From Betaproteobacteria bacterium (lineage in GTDB: Bacteria > Pseudomonadota > Gammaproteobacteria > Burkholderiales > Rhodocyclaceae), in NCBI GenBank assembly GCA_020047725.1, contig JAIFNM010000193.1, positions 1 through 19,092 of the forward strand: a DNA stretch of 19,092 bases, read 5' to 3'. Shown piece by piece: positions 8,653 through 15,847 of the stretch (its first letter is position 1; every line of letters begins with the position of its first letter). A program made the translations under genes and the position numbers. A model generated the notes under the pieces. It had not been told where the DNA came from. It saw only the letters and a program-made list of their open reading frames with translations, and did no database searches.

Positions 8653-8661
8653 CTGATTGAA

Positions 8662-9969
8662 ATGGCTAAGAACGTCGTAGTAGTGGGGACGCAGTGGGGC
8701 GATGAGGGCAAGGGCAAGATCGTCGATTGGTTAACCGATAACGCCCAGGGCGTCGTGCGTTTTCAGGGAGGGCACAATGCCGGCCATACTCTGGTTGTCG
8801 GCGAGAAAGTGTACAAGCTCAATCTGGTTCCCTCTGGTATTGTTCACGAAGGTGTCAACTGCTATATCGGAAACGGTGTCGTGCTCGACATTCACCATCT
8901 GCTCTCCGAAATCAAGCAGCTTGAATCCGGCGGTATCGAGGTGCTTTCGCGTCTCAAGATTAGCCCGGGTTGTCCGCTCGTTCTCGCCTATCATTCGGCA
9001 CTTGATCGCGCTCGCGAAGCGGCCAAGAGCGCTGATTCTCGGATCGGGACCACCGGCAAGGGAATCGGGCCGACCTATGAAGACAAAGTCGCACGGCGTG
9101 CCCTGCGGGTCTATGATCTCTTCTATCCTGATCGCTTTGCAGAAAAGCTCAAGGAGAATCTCGACTATCACAATTTCGTCCTGACTAAATACCTTGGCGC
9201 AGATGCGGTTGACTATGAAACTTTGCTTGCGCAGGCGATGGCTGATGCCGAGTTCATCAAACCGATGGTCGTCGACGTTTCTGCAGCCCTGCACGCGGCC
9301 AACAAGGCCGGACAGAATCTGCTGTTTGAAGGTGCTCAGGGCGCTTTACTCGATATCGATCATGGAACCTATCCCTTCGTGACTTCGTCCAATTGCGTTG
9401 CTGGGCAGGCTTCAGCCGGTGCCGGCGTTGGCCCCGGCATGCTTCACTATGTTCTAGGTATAACCAAGGCCTATTGCACGCGCGTTGGTGGTGGTCCATT
9501 CCCAAGTGAGCTTGATATTGAGGCGGTTGGCCAGCCGGGGCATCAGATGTCGCAAGTTGGCCGCGAATTCGGTACGGTGACTGGCCGCAAGCGTCGCTGT
9601 GGCTGGTTTGACGTACCGGCGCTAAAGCGTTCGATCCAGATCAATGGTGTCACTGGTGTGTGTATCACCAAGCTTGATGTACTGGACGGCTTGCCCGAAC
9701 TGAAGATTTGCACTGGCTACAAGCTCGACGGAAAGATCATCGACTTGCTGCCAATGGGCTCCGATGAGGTAGTTGGCTGCGAGCCTATTTTCGAGACCAT
9801 GGCCGGCTGGAGTCAATCTACAGTGGGTGCAACTACGTACGAGGCGCTTCCCTTCGCCGCACAAGCTTACCTCGCACGTATTGAGGCTTTGTGCGATGTC
9901 GTGATCGATATCATATCGACCGGGCCAGAGCGTGATGAGACGATTCTGCGTCGTCATCCTTTTGCTTGA
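8662..9969 (+). CDS. purA: Adenylosuccinate synthetase
   Basis: PurA joins IMP and aspartate using GTP to form adenylosuccinate, the first committed step to AMP. The 435-residue protein (E. coli 432) starts MAKNVVVVGTQWGDEGKGK. The P-loop GDEGKGK is at residues 13-19, with the catalytic Asp14; GGHNAGHT at 36-43 contains catalytic His42. The family signature GIGPTYEDK and the late GRKRRCGWFD motif are present. The start was set by AAGGA nine bases upstream and by family N-termini. It is the last gene of the hflX-purA block. hflKC-hisZ-purA order is common in betaproteobacteria. A hairpin follows about 30 bases after the stop. Confidence 0.97.
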   Translation: MAKNVVVVGTQWGDEGKGKIVDWLTDNAQGVVRFQGGHNAGHTLVVGEKVYKLNLVPSGIVHEGVNCYIGNGVVLDIHHLLSEIKQLESGGIEVLSRLKISPGCPLVLAYHSALDRAREAAKSADSRIGTTGKGIGPTYEDKVARRALRVYDLFYPDRFAEKLKENLDYHNFVLTKYLGADAVDYETLLAQAMADAEFIKPMVVDVSAALHAANKAGQNLLFEGAQGALLDIDHGTYPFVTSSNCVAGQASAGAGVGPGMLHYVLGITKAYCTRVGGGPFPSELDIEAVGQPGHQMSQVGREFGTVTGRKRRCGWFDVPALKRSIQINGVTGVCITKLDVLDGLPELKICTGYKLDGKIIDLLPMGSDEVVGCEPIFETMAGWSQSTVGATTYEALPFAAQAYLARIEALCDVVIDIISTGPERDETILRRHPFA

Positions 9970-9997
9970 TTCTACTCTGGCTTAGCCTTGATTTGAG

Positions 9998-10031
9998 ATC
10001 ATGAAAGCGGGGGGCAACCGGCTTTCATGAT
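9998..10031 (+). terminator. 11-bp perfect hairpin downstream of purA, possible transcription terminator
   Basis: ATCATGAAAGC (9998-10008) and GCTTTCATGAT (10021-10031) are exact reverse complements around a 12-base loop that begins with six G. The position, 28 bases after the purA stop at the end of a long operon, fits a terminator. It has no T-run on either side, so it is not a textbook intrinsic terminator. It could instead be an mRNA-stabilising 3' hairpin or a protein-binding site upstream of the next gene. Confidence 0.5.
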
Positions 10032-10125
10032 TGATCAGCAAGATTCGTTCAGAAACCATGGTGCCGCTGAACAGCCCATCGCTATACCGACAACCGCATG
10101 TTTTGATCGCGTAATAGGTTAGTTC

Positions 10126-11151
10126 ATGGGTATTCTCGACTGGTTCAAGAATCGTCAATCACAGTTTGACCCTGATTGCCTGTCCGATGAAATGATGGCG
10201 CGGGCAATCGAAAAGGCCGTTACGCTAACCAATCCGCGATTGAAGCTTGTCCGTTCGTACCAGGAACGTCTGGCTCCTGCAGTGGAAATCAGCGTTAGCT
10301 ATATCCAAGAGCTGCTCTTGTCGCTGCCACCGCCGATTCAGGTGTCAACGGCCAGTTGGTCAACCGATCCGGCCTTGAGAGCTTTTTTTGTCGCTGCGTC
10401 GGACATTTCTTCGGCAGTCGGACGCTCGAATAATCTTCGCACACTCTTCGACAAATATCCTTCTATGGATGAGGCCTGCTTCATTCTCGGTATGGTGTAT
10501 TGCGAACAGGATGTATTCGGCATGTCGTTGCAGGGCGACGTTGTGCAACGTGAGGTGGCGCAAGCGGTTGTCGGCTTTTCCGAACATCAGGTGCGCATTT
10601 GTGGGCATGAAAAATCGGAAGTTCTGCGTTTACTGGGTACGCAGGCGTATGAATACCTGGTCGCTCAAGCGTTGTCAGAAATCGGTGAGGAGCGGTCCGA
10701 ACGTCGGGACCTGGAAGAAAAGAGGGCTTTGATTCGTTCCCGGCTGCGTTTATTACGGCAGCATGGGCCTGGTCTCGGCTCGGTTTTTGGATCGGCACCG
10801 GCGGCTCAGGGTGAGGAGTTGGCGCTTGAAGCTGAGCTTCTGGCGAATGAGCGCCAGGTTGAAGCTATGGGCAGTCCTCAGTCAACAATGGAAGGGGAGT
10901 TGGAGTCTTTGCGCGAAGTCCTTGAACATCCAGAGCGCTACGTTCGCGTTGAGAAAAAAACGATGCGGCTGAATACGATGAACGTTGTCGTAGATGAAAA
11001 GAGTAACGATGTTGCTTCCGATATCGCTTTTTCATTGGCGCAACTGATGGGTGTCCCAAAGATACAACGGGCTTTCGTACTGGCGCGTTTTGCTCGTGCC
11101 GATTTGCCAGAATTTAGAATGAATTTCGAAGATGCTGTGCGCTATCTTTGA
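10126..11151 (+). CDS. Uncharacterised 341-residue cytoplasmic protein
   Basis: I do not recognise this protein. It begins MGILDWFKNRQSQFDPD and has no signal peptide or membrane segment. The middle is largely helical, with a charged probable coiled coil at about 184-217 (GEERSERRDLEEKRALIRSR). A glycine/serine-rich linker (about 217-230) and a second helical charged section follow, and the C-terminal domain (about 265-341) includes the pattern KKTMRLNTMNVVVDE and ends FEDAVRYL. No catalytic motif, P-loop or metal site is obvious. Codon use looks like that of the neighbours and the frame is fully open, so it is very probably a real gene. A weak AGG-containing site precedes the ATG. It stands alone between the purA hairpin and a convergent cNMP-fold gene. 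Confidence 0.8.
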   Translation: MGILDWFKNRQSQFDPDCLSDEMMARAIEKAVTLTNPRLKLVRSYQERLAPAVEISVSYIQELLLSLPPPIQVSTASWSTDPALRAFFVAASDISSAVGRSNNLRTLFDKYPSMDEACFILGMVYCEQDVFGMSLQGDVVQREVAQAVVGFSEHQVRICGHEKSEVLRLLGTQAYEYLVAQALSEIGEERSERRDLEEKRALIRSRLRLLRQHGPGLGSVFGSAPAAQGEELALEAELLANERQVEAMGSPQSTMEGELESLREVLEHPERYVRVEKKTMRLNTMNVVVDEKSNDVASDIAFSLAQLMGVPKIQRAFVLARFARADLPEFRMNFEDAVRYL

Positions 11152-11282
11152 TCGCGTAAAAAGAAAAAGACCCTACGATTTAGTTCGCTGGTGAATTATT
11201 GGTGGCCGGCAAGGGTCAACAGCGCCTGACGGCTAAGCTCGATGGACAGTAAAGCGACTCAGCGAGAATGGTTAATGATCCC

Positions 11283-11699
11283 CTAAAGACCTGCCAGATT
11301 GTCGGTCGTTGCGCGCAATCTCTCAGCCAGTTTGAGCGCCAGCGACTGATAAAACCGGCTTGATAGACCCGGCACCGAAGCCAGTAGAGAAAATACATCG
11401 GCTCGTTCAAGGACATCCGCTTCGGAAGGCTCGATCGCTATAACGGACGCGCTGGTCTGCTGGCTGTCAACAAACGATACCTCGCCAAAGACTTCACCCG
11501 GCCCCAGCGTTGTGATCGTGTGTGGCAACTGAGTGAAGCGCTTCTCGATTTTCACGCGCCCTGAACGAAGAACGAATATCCCTTTCGCCTCGTGACCCTC
11601 GCTCAGCACGATCTCTCCGTGTGAATACGCGACGCGCTTGGCTTTTTCAGCCAAGAGCCGAAGGTCGTCGCTGGTTAAAAAATGGAAGACATCGCTCAT
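11283..11699 (-). CDS. Stand-alone cyclic-nucleotide-binding (cNMP) fold protein
   Basis: The 138-residue protein is essentially one cNMP-binding domain of the CRP/PKA type. It has a helical lead-in (SDDLRLLAEKA), the strand HGEIVLSEG, the GIFVLRSGRVKI strand pair, and the phosphate-binding cassette FGEVSF at residues 71-76, then a C-terminal helix that is probably for dimerisation. It has no helix-turn-helix, kinase or channel domain. In ligand-binding members an arginine follows about ten residues after the Gly-Glu pair; here that place is Thr82 (QQTSASV). Nucleotide binding is therefore doubtful, and it may act as a protein-protein sensor. It faces the 341-residue gene convergently and is divergent from lexA. 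Shine-Dalgarno complementarity is weak. Confidence 0.85.
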   Translation of the reverse strand: MSDVFHFLTSDDLRLLAEKAKRVAYSHGEIVLSEGHEAKGIFVLRSGRVKIEKRFTQLPHTITTLGPGEVFGEVSFVDSQQTSASVIAIEPSEADVLERADVFSLLASVPGLSSRFYQSLALKLAERLRATTDNLAGL

Positions 11700-11795
11700 G
11701 GTTCAAAGTAAAGCAGAAATTGTTCGGAATTGCCACAAAATATCCTGATCGCATCGGAATATCCTAAAGCGTGTGCTAACCGGGCTCATTTTTCC

Positions 11796-11823
11796 TTGTC
11801 TTTTGTGTATTGCTGTATAAAAT
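11796..11823 (+). promoter_or_regulatory. Probable lexA promoter
   Basis: TTGTCT (11796-11801) and TAAAAT (11818-11823), spaced 16 bases apart, resemble a sigma-70 promoter: four of six and five of six consensus bases. The -10 lies inside the SOS box, so bound LexA would block it. A start point near 11830 would give a short leader containing the AGGAGG. Confidence 0.5.
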
Positions 11824-11830
11824 TACAGTA
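11811..11830 (+). promoter_or_regulatory. LexA operator (SOS box) of lexA
   Basis: The core CTGTATAAAATTACAG (11813-11828) is a perfect CTGT-N8-ACAG, the E. coli-type LexA box used in most beta- and gammaproteobacteria. The flanking bases TG and TA extend it toward the 20-base consensus. It lies 22 bases before the lexA start codon and overlaps the predicted -10, the expected layout for autorepression. Confidence 0.92.
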
Positions 11831-11837
11831 TCTGAAC

Positions 11838-11843
11838 AGGAGG
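11838..11843 (+). promoter_or_regulatory. Ribosome binding site deciding the lexA start
   Basis: A perfect AGGAGG sits eight bases before the ATG at 11852. The frame is open further upstream to a possible start at 11810, but that lies inside the operator and would not fit LexA family N-termini. Confidence 0.75.
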
Positions 11844-11851
11844 CCGTGGTC

Positions 11852-12454
11852 ATGATTAAGCTTACCCCGCGACAACAGGAAATTCTCGATTTCATTCGCA
11901 ACACGCTGGAGGTTCTGGGTGCGCCACCAACGCGAGCGGAAATCGCCAACGCCTTCGGTTTTGCCTCGCACAATGCGGCTGAAGAGCATCTCAAGGCGCT
12001 CGCCAAGAAAGGCATTATCGTCCTTGAACCCGGTTCGGCTCGCGGCATACGGCTTGTCGAGCAACTTGGCTTGCCGCTCATCGGTAGTGTGGCTGCAGGC
12101 AGCCCGATCCTTGCAGTGGAAAACGTGCAAGGCCGCTACGCGCTCGACGCCAGTCTGTTCAAGCCGCGCGCCGATTTCCTGTTGCGCGTGCGCGGCCTGT
12201 CAATGATCAATGCCGGAATTATGGATGGCGACCTGCTGGCCGTGCATCGCAGCAGTGAAGCGCGCAATGGACAGATCGTCGTGGCCCGGCTGGAAGACGA
12301 TGTGACTGTCAAACGCTTCCGTCAGCACGGCAGCATCGTAGAGCTGATAGCCGAGAATCCTGATTTCTATCCGATCATCGTCGATACGCGCGAACAGTCG
12401 GTGGAGATCGAGGGTATTGCCGTCGGCCTTATCAGAGGCGGCGAGGCGATGTAG
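11852..12454 (+). CDS. lexA: SOS regulon repressor LexA
   Basis: LexA represses DNA-damage genes until RecA filaments trigger its self-cleavage. The 200-residue protein has an N-terminal winged helix domain (MIKLTPRQQEIL, recognition region TRAEIANAFGFASHNAAEEHL at about 27-47). Its C-terminal protease domain has scissile bond Ala82-Gly83 in SVAAGSP, catalytic Ser117 in RGLSMINAGIMDGD, and Lys154 in DVTVKRF. All offsets from E. coli LexA (84/85, 119, 156) are two residues, so the protein is intact and should cleave normally. It has its own SOS box and strong ribosome binding site. It is monocistronic here: the gene beyond it is convergent. No imuB, dnaE2 or other SOS cassette is linked. Confidence 0.97.
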   Translation: MIKLTPRQQEILDFIRNTLEVLGAPPTRAEIANAFGFASHNAAEEHLKALAKKGIIVLEPGSARGIRLVEQLGLPLIGSVAAGSPILAVENVQGRYALDASLFKPRADFLLRVRGLSMINAGIMDGDLLAVHRSSEARNGQIVVARLEDDVTVKRFRQHGSIVELIAENPDFYPIIVDTREQSVEIEGIAVGLIRGGEAM

Positions 12455-12502
12455 CACCCGGTAGTGTGTTGATCAGTCAGTTGTGGCTGAACATGCCCTG
12501 AA

Positions 12503-13153
12503 TCATTGTTGCGGTGAATATGCTTCCAGCACGGCCGTTGTTTGCGGATGCTTGTTCTGGACAGCATAGGACAAAGGCGTTTTTCCGTTCGAGTCCTTGC
12601 TTTCCGGATCGGCGCCGCGTTCGATCAGAAATTTCGACAACTTGGGCTGGCCGGTAGCTGCGGCAAGGTGCAGAGCGGTTTGTCCAGCTCCCGATTTGGC
12701 TTTGATATCCGCCTTCTTGTCCAGCAAGAGTTGCACTTCTTGCCGGCCCCCCGATAGCACGGCTGCATGCAGGGGTGTCATGCCGACATGATCCTTGGCA
12801 TTGATGTCTGCGCCGCTGACGATCAGGAGTTCGGTAAGCTTCAGGTGACCATGAAAGGCGACCATGTGCAGTGGCGTTCTGCCAAGGTTGTCTTTGGCGT
12901 TGACGTCAGCGCCTGCCTCAATCAAGGCCTTGGCTGAGGCAGGGTCACCCTTGATGGCGGCATCTGTCAGGGTGGAGTTGGCAGCAGAAGGCGCCTCTGC
13001 CGTGACCGGAGCATTGGTTTTTTCCGATTGTTTCCCGCAGGCGGCAAGTGACAGCGCAAGTGCTCCGAAAACGATCATTAACGTCATGCGACCAGCCTCT
13101 GCGAGGGCGGAATTGCGACTGTTGCTGCCGCGAATGGTAGTGCTCATGCTCAT
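12503..13153 (-). CDS. Ankyrin-repeat lipoprotein
   Basis: The protein contains about five ankyrin repeats, with the consensus G-x-TPLH-x-A and GAD-[VI]-N-x-KD clearly repeated (GRTPLHMVAFHGH, GMTPLHAAVLSGG, GQTALHLAAATGQ, GKTPLSYAVQNKH). In front is a lipoprotein signal with lipobox LAA-C at residue 39 if started at 13153. A shorter start at 13087 has a better Shine-Dalgarno (GAGG, eight bases before) and puts the cysteine at residue 17, but it leaves no positive charge before the hydrophobic core. The longer start keeps Arg22 there. A TTG at 13186 would extend it further. After the cysteine the linker is Ser/Ala/Thr-rich. It is probably a periplasm-facing, membrane-anchored protein-binding scaffold; the partner is unknown. 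It is convergent with lexA and divergent from pyrG. Confidence 0.85.
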   Translation of the reverse strand: MSMSTTIRGSNSRNSALAEAGRMTLMIVFGALALSLAACGKQSEKTNAPVTAEAPSAANSTLTDAAIKGDPASAKALIEAGADVNAKDNLGRTPLHMVAFHGHLKLTELLIVSGADINAKDHVGMTPLHAAVLSGGRQEVQLLLDKKADIKAKSGAGQTALHLAAATGQPKLSKFLIERGADPESKDSNGKTPLSYAVQNKHPQTTAVLEAYSPQQ

Positions 13154-13252
13154 GTAGGTCTCGCTGTCGCCTTGGGTCTGAATCAAGCACTAATCATAAA
13201 CGATTGTGATCAGGATGGCTGGTATCGCCGATCCGGAATTCAAAACGCCTCT

Positions 13253-13281
13253 TTTTGCTTGTCCTGTTTTTCGGCTACAAT
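13253..13281 (+). promoter_or_regulatory. Possible pyrG promoter
   Basis: TACAAT (13276-13281), preceded by GGC, is a good -10 element of the kind often seen in betaproteobacteria. A poor TTTTGC 17 bases upstream (13253-13258), or TTGCTT at 15 bases, could serve as the -35. A start near 13288 would leave a leader of about 20 bases with little Shine-Dalgarno complementarity before the ATG at 13308. Confidence 0.4.
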
Positions 13282-13307
13282 TCGGCTTTCCCGCTGCAGA
13301 TATCTCC

Positions 13308-14951
13308 ATGACCAAATATGTTTTCGTAACCGGCGGAGTGGTTTCCTCCCTCGGAAAAGGCATCGCTGCTGCGTCTCTGGGTGCGATTCTAGAGTCCCGT
13401 GGCATCAAGATCACCCACATCAAGCTTGATCCCTACATCAACGTCGATCCCGGAACGATGAGTCCGTTCCAGCACGGTGAGGTGTTCGTCACTGAAGACG
13501 GCGCCGAAACTGACCTTGATCTGGGGCATTACGAGCGCTTTACCAGCGCCAAGATGAGCCGACGTAATAACTTCACCACCGGGCAAATCTATGAAACGGT
13601 GATCAAGAAGGAGCGGCGCGGTGAGTATCTCGGCAAGACGGTTCAGGTCATCCCGCACATTACCGACGAGATCAAGACGCACATTCGGCGCGGTGCTGAA
13701 GGCGCCGATGTGGCTATCGTCGAAGTCGGCGGCACGGTTGGCGACATCGAGTCGCTGCCATTCCTCGAAGCGATCCGTCAGATGGGGCTGCAGGCCGGGC
13801 GCAACAACGCCTGTTTTATCCATCTCACGTTGCTGCCTTACATTCCGACCGCCGGTGAACTGAAGACCAAGCCGACGCAGCATTCGGTCAAGGAACTCCG
13901 TGAAATCGGTATTCAGCCCGATGTGCTGCTTTGCCGTGCAGATCGCCACGTTCCGGAAGAGGAAAAGGCAAAGATCGCCCTGTTCTGCAATGTGCAGAGC
14001 GAAGCGGTGATCGAGTGCCTGGATTCCGACTCGATCTACAAAATTCCCGCCATGCTGCACGACCAGATGCTTGACGAGATCGTTTGTCACAAGCTAAACA
14101 TCCTGGCCAAGGCTGCCGATCTCACACTGTGGAAGAATCTGGTCAATGCGCTTGAACATCCGGAGCTCACGGTCAATGTGGCCTTTGTCGGCAAGTACGT
14201 CGACCTCACCGAGTCGTATAAATCACTGACTGAAGCGCTGATTCACGCCGGGATGTACACGCGCAGCAAGGTCAAGATCCACTACATCGATTCCGAAGAA
14301 GTTGAGAGCAAGGGCTGTGATCCATTGACGGGGATGGATGCCATTCTGGTGCCGGGCGGCTTTGGCCGGCGCGGGACCGAAGGCAAGATCGCGGCGATTC
14401 GCTATGCCCGTGAGAACAAGGTGCCGTATCTGGGCATTTGTCTTGGCATGCAACTGGCCGTTGTCGAATATGCACGCAATGTGGCTGACATGGCAGGTGC
14501 ACACAGTACCGAATTCGACAAGGCGTCGCCCTTCCCGGTGATCGCACTGATTACCGAGTGGCAGGATGCTTCGGGCAAGATCGAGAAACGTGACGAGAGT
14601 TCGGACCTTGGCGGCACCATGCGTCTTGGCGGGCAGGTTTGTAACCTGGGCGAAGGCACGCTAGCGCGCGAGATTTACGGCAAACCTGAGATCGTCGAGC
14701 GTCATCGCCATCGTTACGAAGTTAACAACACTTTGCTCGGTTTACTTGAGGACAAAGGCCTGATCGTGTCCGGGCGTGCGCCGGTTACCGATCTGTGCGA
14801 AATGGTCGAACTTCCCAAGGAAGGTCCGCACGCGCATCCGTGGTTCGTCGGCTGCCAGTTCCATCCGGAATTCACTTCCTCGCCACGCACCGGTCATCCG
14901 CTCTTTACGTCTTTTGTTCGTGCGGCCATCGAAAGCAAGGCGAAGAAATGA
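13308..14951 (+). CDS. pyrG: CTP synthase
   Basis: PyrG aminates UTP to CTP using ATP and ammonia from glutamine. The 547-residue protein has the synthetase domain with MTKYVFVTGGVVSSLGKG and GGTVGDIES. The C-terminal class I glutamine amidotransferase domain has nucleophile Cys378 (GICLGMQ) and the His519/Glu521 pair in CQFHPEF. All these fit the E. coli pattern. An in-frame ATG at 13206 would add 34 residues that do not resemble the family and overlap the promoter region, so 13308 is taken. The stop overlaps the kdsA ATG by four bases (ATGA). pyrG-kdsA-eno-ftsB is a common proteobacterial cluster. Confidence 0.97.
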   Translation: MTKYVFVTGGVVSSLGKGIAAASLGAILESRGIKITHIKLDPYINVDPGTMSPFQHGEVFVTEDGAETDLDLGHYERFTSAKMSRRNNFTTGQIYETVIKKERRGEYLGKTVQVIPHITDEIKTHIRRGAEGADVAIVEVGGTVGDIESLPFLEAIRQMGLQAGRNNACFIHLTLLPYIPTAGELKTKPTQHSVKELREIGIQPDVLLCRADRHVPEEEKAKIALFCNVQSEAVIECLDSDSIYKIPAMLHDQMLDEIVCHKLNILAKAADLTLWKNLVNALEHPELTVNVAFVGKYVDLTESYKSLTEALIHAGMYTRSKVKIHYIDSEEVESKGCDPLTGMDAILVPGGFGRRGTEGKIAAIRYARENKVPYLGICLGMQLAVVEYARNVADMAGAHSTEFDKASPFPVIALITEWQDASGKIEKRDESSDLGGTMRLGGQVCNLGEGTLAREIYGKPEIVERHRHRYEVNNTLLGLLEDKGLIVSGRAPVTDLCEMVELPKEGPHAHPWFVGCQFHPEFTSSPRTGHPLFTSFVRAAIESKAKK

Positions 14952-15784
14952 GGCTTTGCGACTTTGACGTCGGTCTGGATCAGCCATTTTTCCTGATCGC
15001 CGGGCCGTGCACCGCCGAGTCGCTTGAACTTTGCATCGACGTAGCCGGGCAGGTGAAGGAAATCTGCGCCCGTCTCGGTGTGCCTTACATTTTCAAGGCC
15101 TCCTACGACAAGGCCAATCGCAGTTCCGGCACGTCGGCGCGCGGTCCAGGACTTGACGATGGCCTGCACATTCTCTCGGAGGTTCGTCGTCAGATCGGCG
15201 TGCCAGTGTTGACCGATGTGCATAGCGAAGAAGACATTGCGGCGGTCGCCTCGGTTGTCGATGTGTTGCAAACGCCGGCCTTTCTGTGCCGGCAAACCGA
15301 CTTTATCTACGCGGTGGCCGCTTGCGGCAAGCCGGTGAACATCAAGAAGGGGCAGTTCCTGGCTCCGGGTGACATGAAGCATGTCGTCGCCAAGGCCAGG
15401 GAAGCCAATGCCGGCGCCAATAACCTCATGGTTTGCGAGCGCGGCGCATCCTTTGGCTACAACAATCTCGTGTCCGATATGCGCAGTCTGGCGATCATGC
15501 GCGAAACGATGTGCCCGGTCGTATTCGACGCAACGCATTCGGTACAGCTGCCAGGCGGGCAAGGAACGGTTTCCGGTGGTCAGCGCGAATTTGTTCCGGC
15601 GCTGGCGCGCGCGGCAGTAGCCGTGGGAATTGCCGGCCTGTTCATGGAAACGCATCCGTGCCCTGAAAAAGCGCTGTCCGACGGTCCCAATAGCTGGCCG
15701 CTGCAGCGCATGGAAAGCCTGTTGAAGACTTTGGTCGAGCTGGATCGTCTGGTCAAGGGCGCCGGTTTCGAGGAAATGCATTAA
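14948..15784 (+). CDS. kdsA: KDO-8-phosphate synthase, metal-dependent class
   Basis: KdsA condenses phosphoenolpyruvate with arabinose 5-phosphate to make KDO 8-phosphate for lipopolysaccharide. The 278-residue barrel protein has IAGPCTAES near the start, KKGQFLAPGDM in the middle, and FDATHSVQLPGG plus METHPCPEKALSDGPNSWPL late. Cys21, His197, Glu234 and Asp245 correspond to the Aquifex aeolicus metal ligands Cys11, His185, Glu222 and Asp233; the last three have identical spacing. E. coli-type metal-independent enzymes have Asn in place of the Cys. The ATG overlaps the pyrG stop. The frame is open upstream within pyrG, but those residues are not part of the family. Confidence 0.96.
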   Translation: MRLCDFDVGLDQPFFLIAGPCTAESLELCIDVAGQVKEICARLGVPYIFKASYDKANRSSGTSARGPGLDDGLHILSEVRRQIGVPVLTDVHSEEDIAAVASVVDVLQTPAFLCRQTDFIYAVAACGKPVNIKKGQFLAPGDMKHVVAKAREANAGANNLMVCERGASFGYNNLVSDMRSLAIMRETMCPVVFDATHSVQLPGGQGTVSGGQREFVPALARAAVAVGIAGLFMETHPCPEKALSDGPNSWPLQRMESLLKTLVELDRLVKGAGFEEMH

Positions 15785-15847
15785 TCGTGGACGGTGTTTG
15801 CCGCTTACGAATGCTTCAGTACGTATCTTTGAGATAAAGGAAGAAAC

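Noticed and set aside
8593..8661. N-terminal extension of purA overlapping hisZ
   Set aside because: The extra 23 residues do not resemble PurA, and a good AAGGA precedes the ATG at 8662.
10027..10122. 31-codon ORF beginning inside the right arm of the purA hairpin, in the same frame as the 341-residue gene and ending in TAG four bases before its ATG
   Set aside because: No Shine-Dalgarno, no recognisable motif, and an ORF of this length is expected by chance. Readthrough fusion to the next gene is possible but nothing supports it.
11169..11217. GACCCT/AGGGTC inverted repeat between the 341-residue gene and the cNMP gene as a convergent terminator
   Set aside because: Only six base pairs around a 37-base loop, without a T-run.
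13206..13307. 34-residue N-terminal extension of pyrG
   Set aside because: CTP synthases begin at MTKYVFVTGG; the extension covers the probable promoter.
14894..15781. 295-codon minus-strand open frame opposite kdsA
   Set aside because: It is antisense to a confidently assigned gene and shows His/Arg-rich shadow composition.
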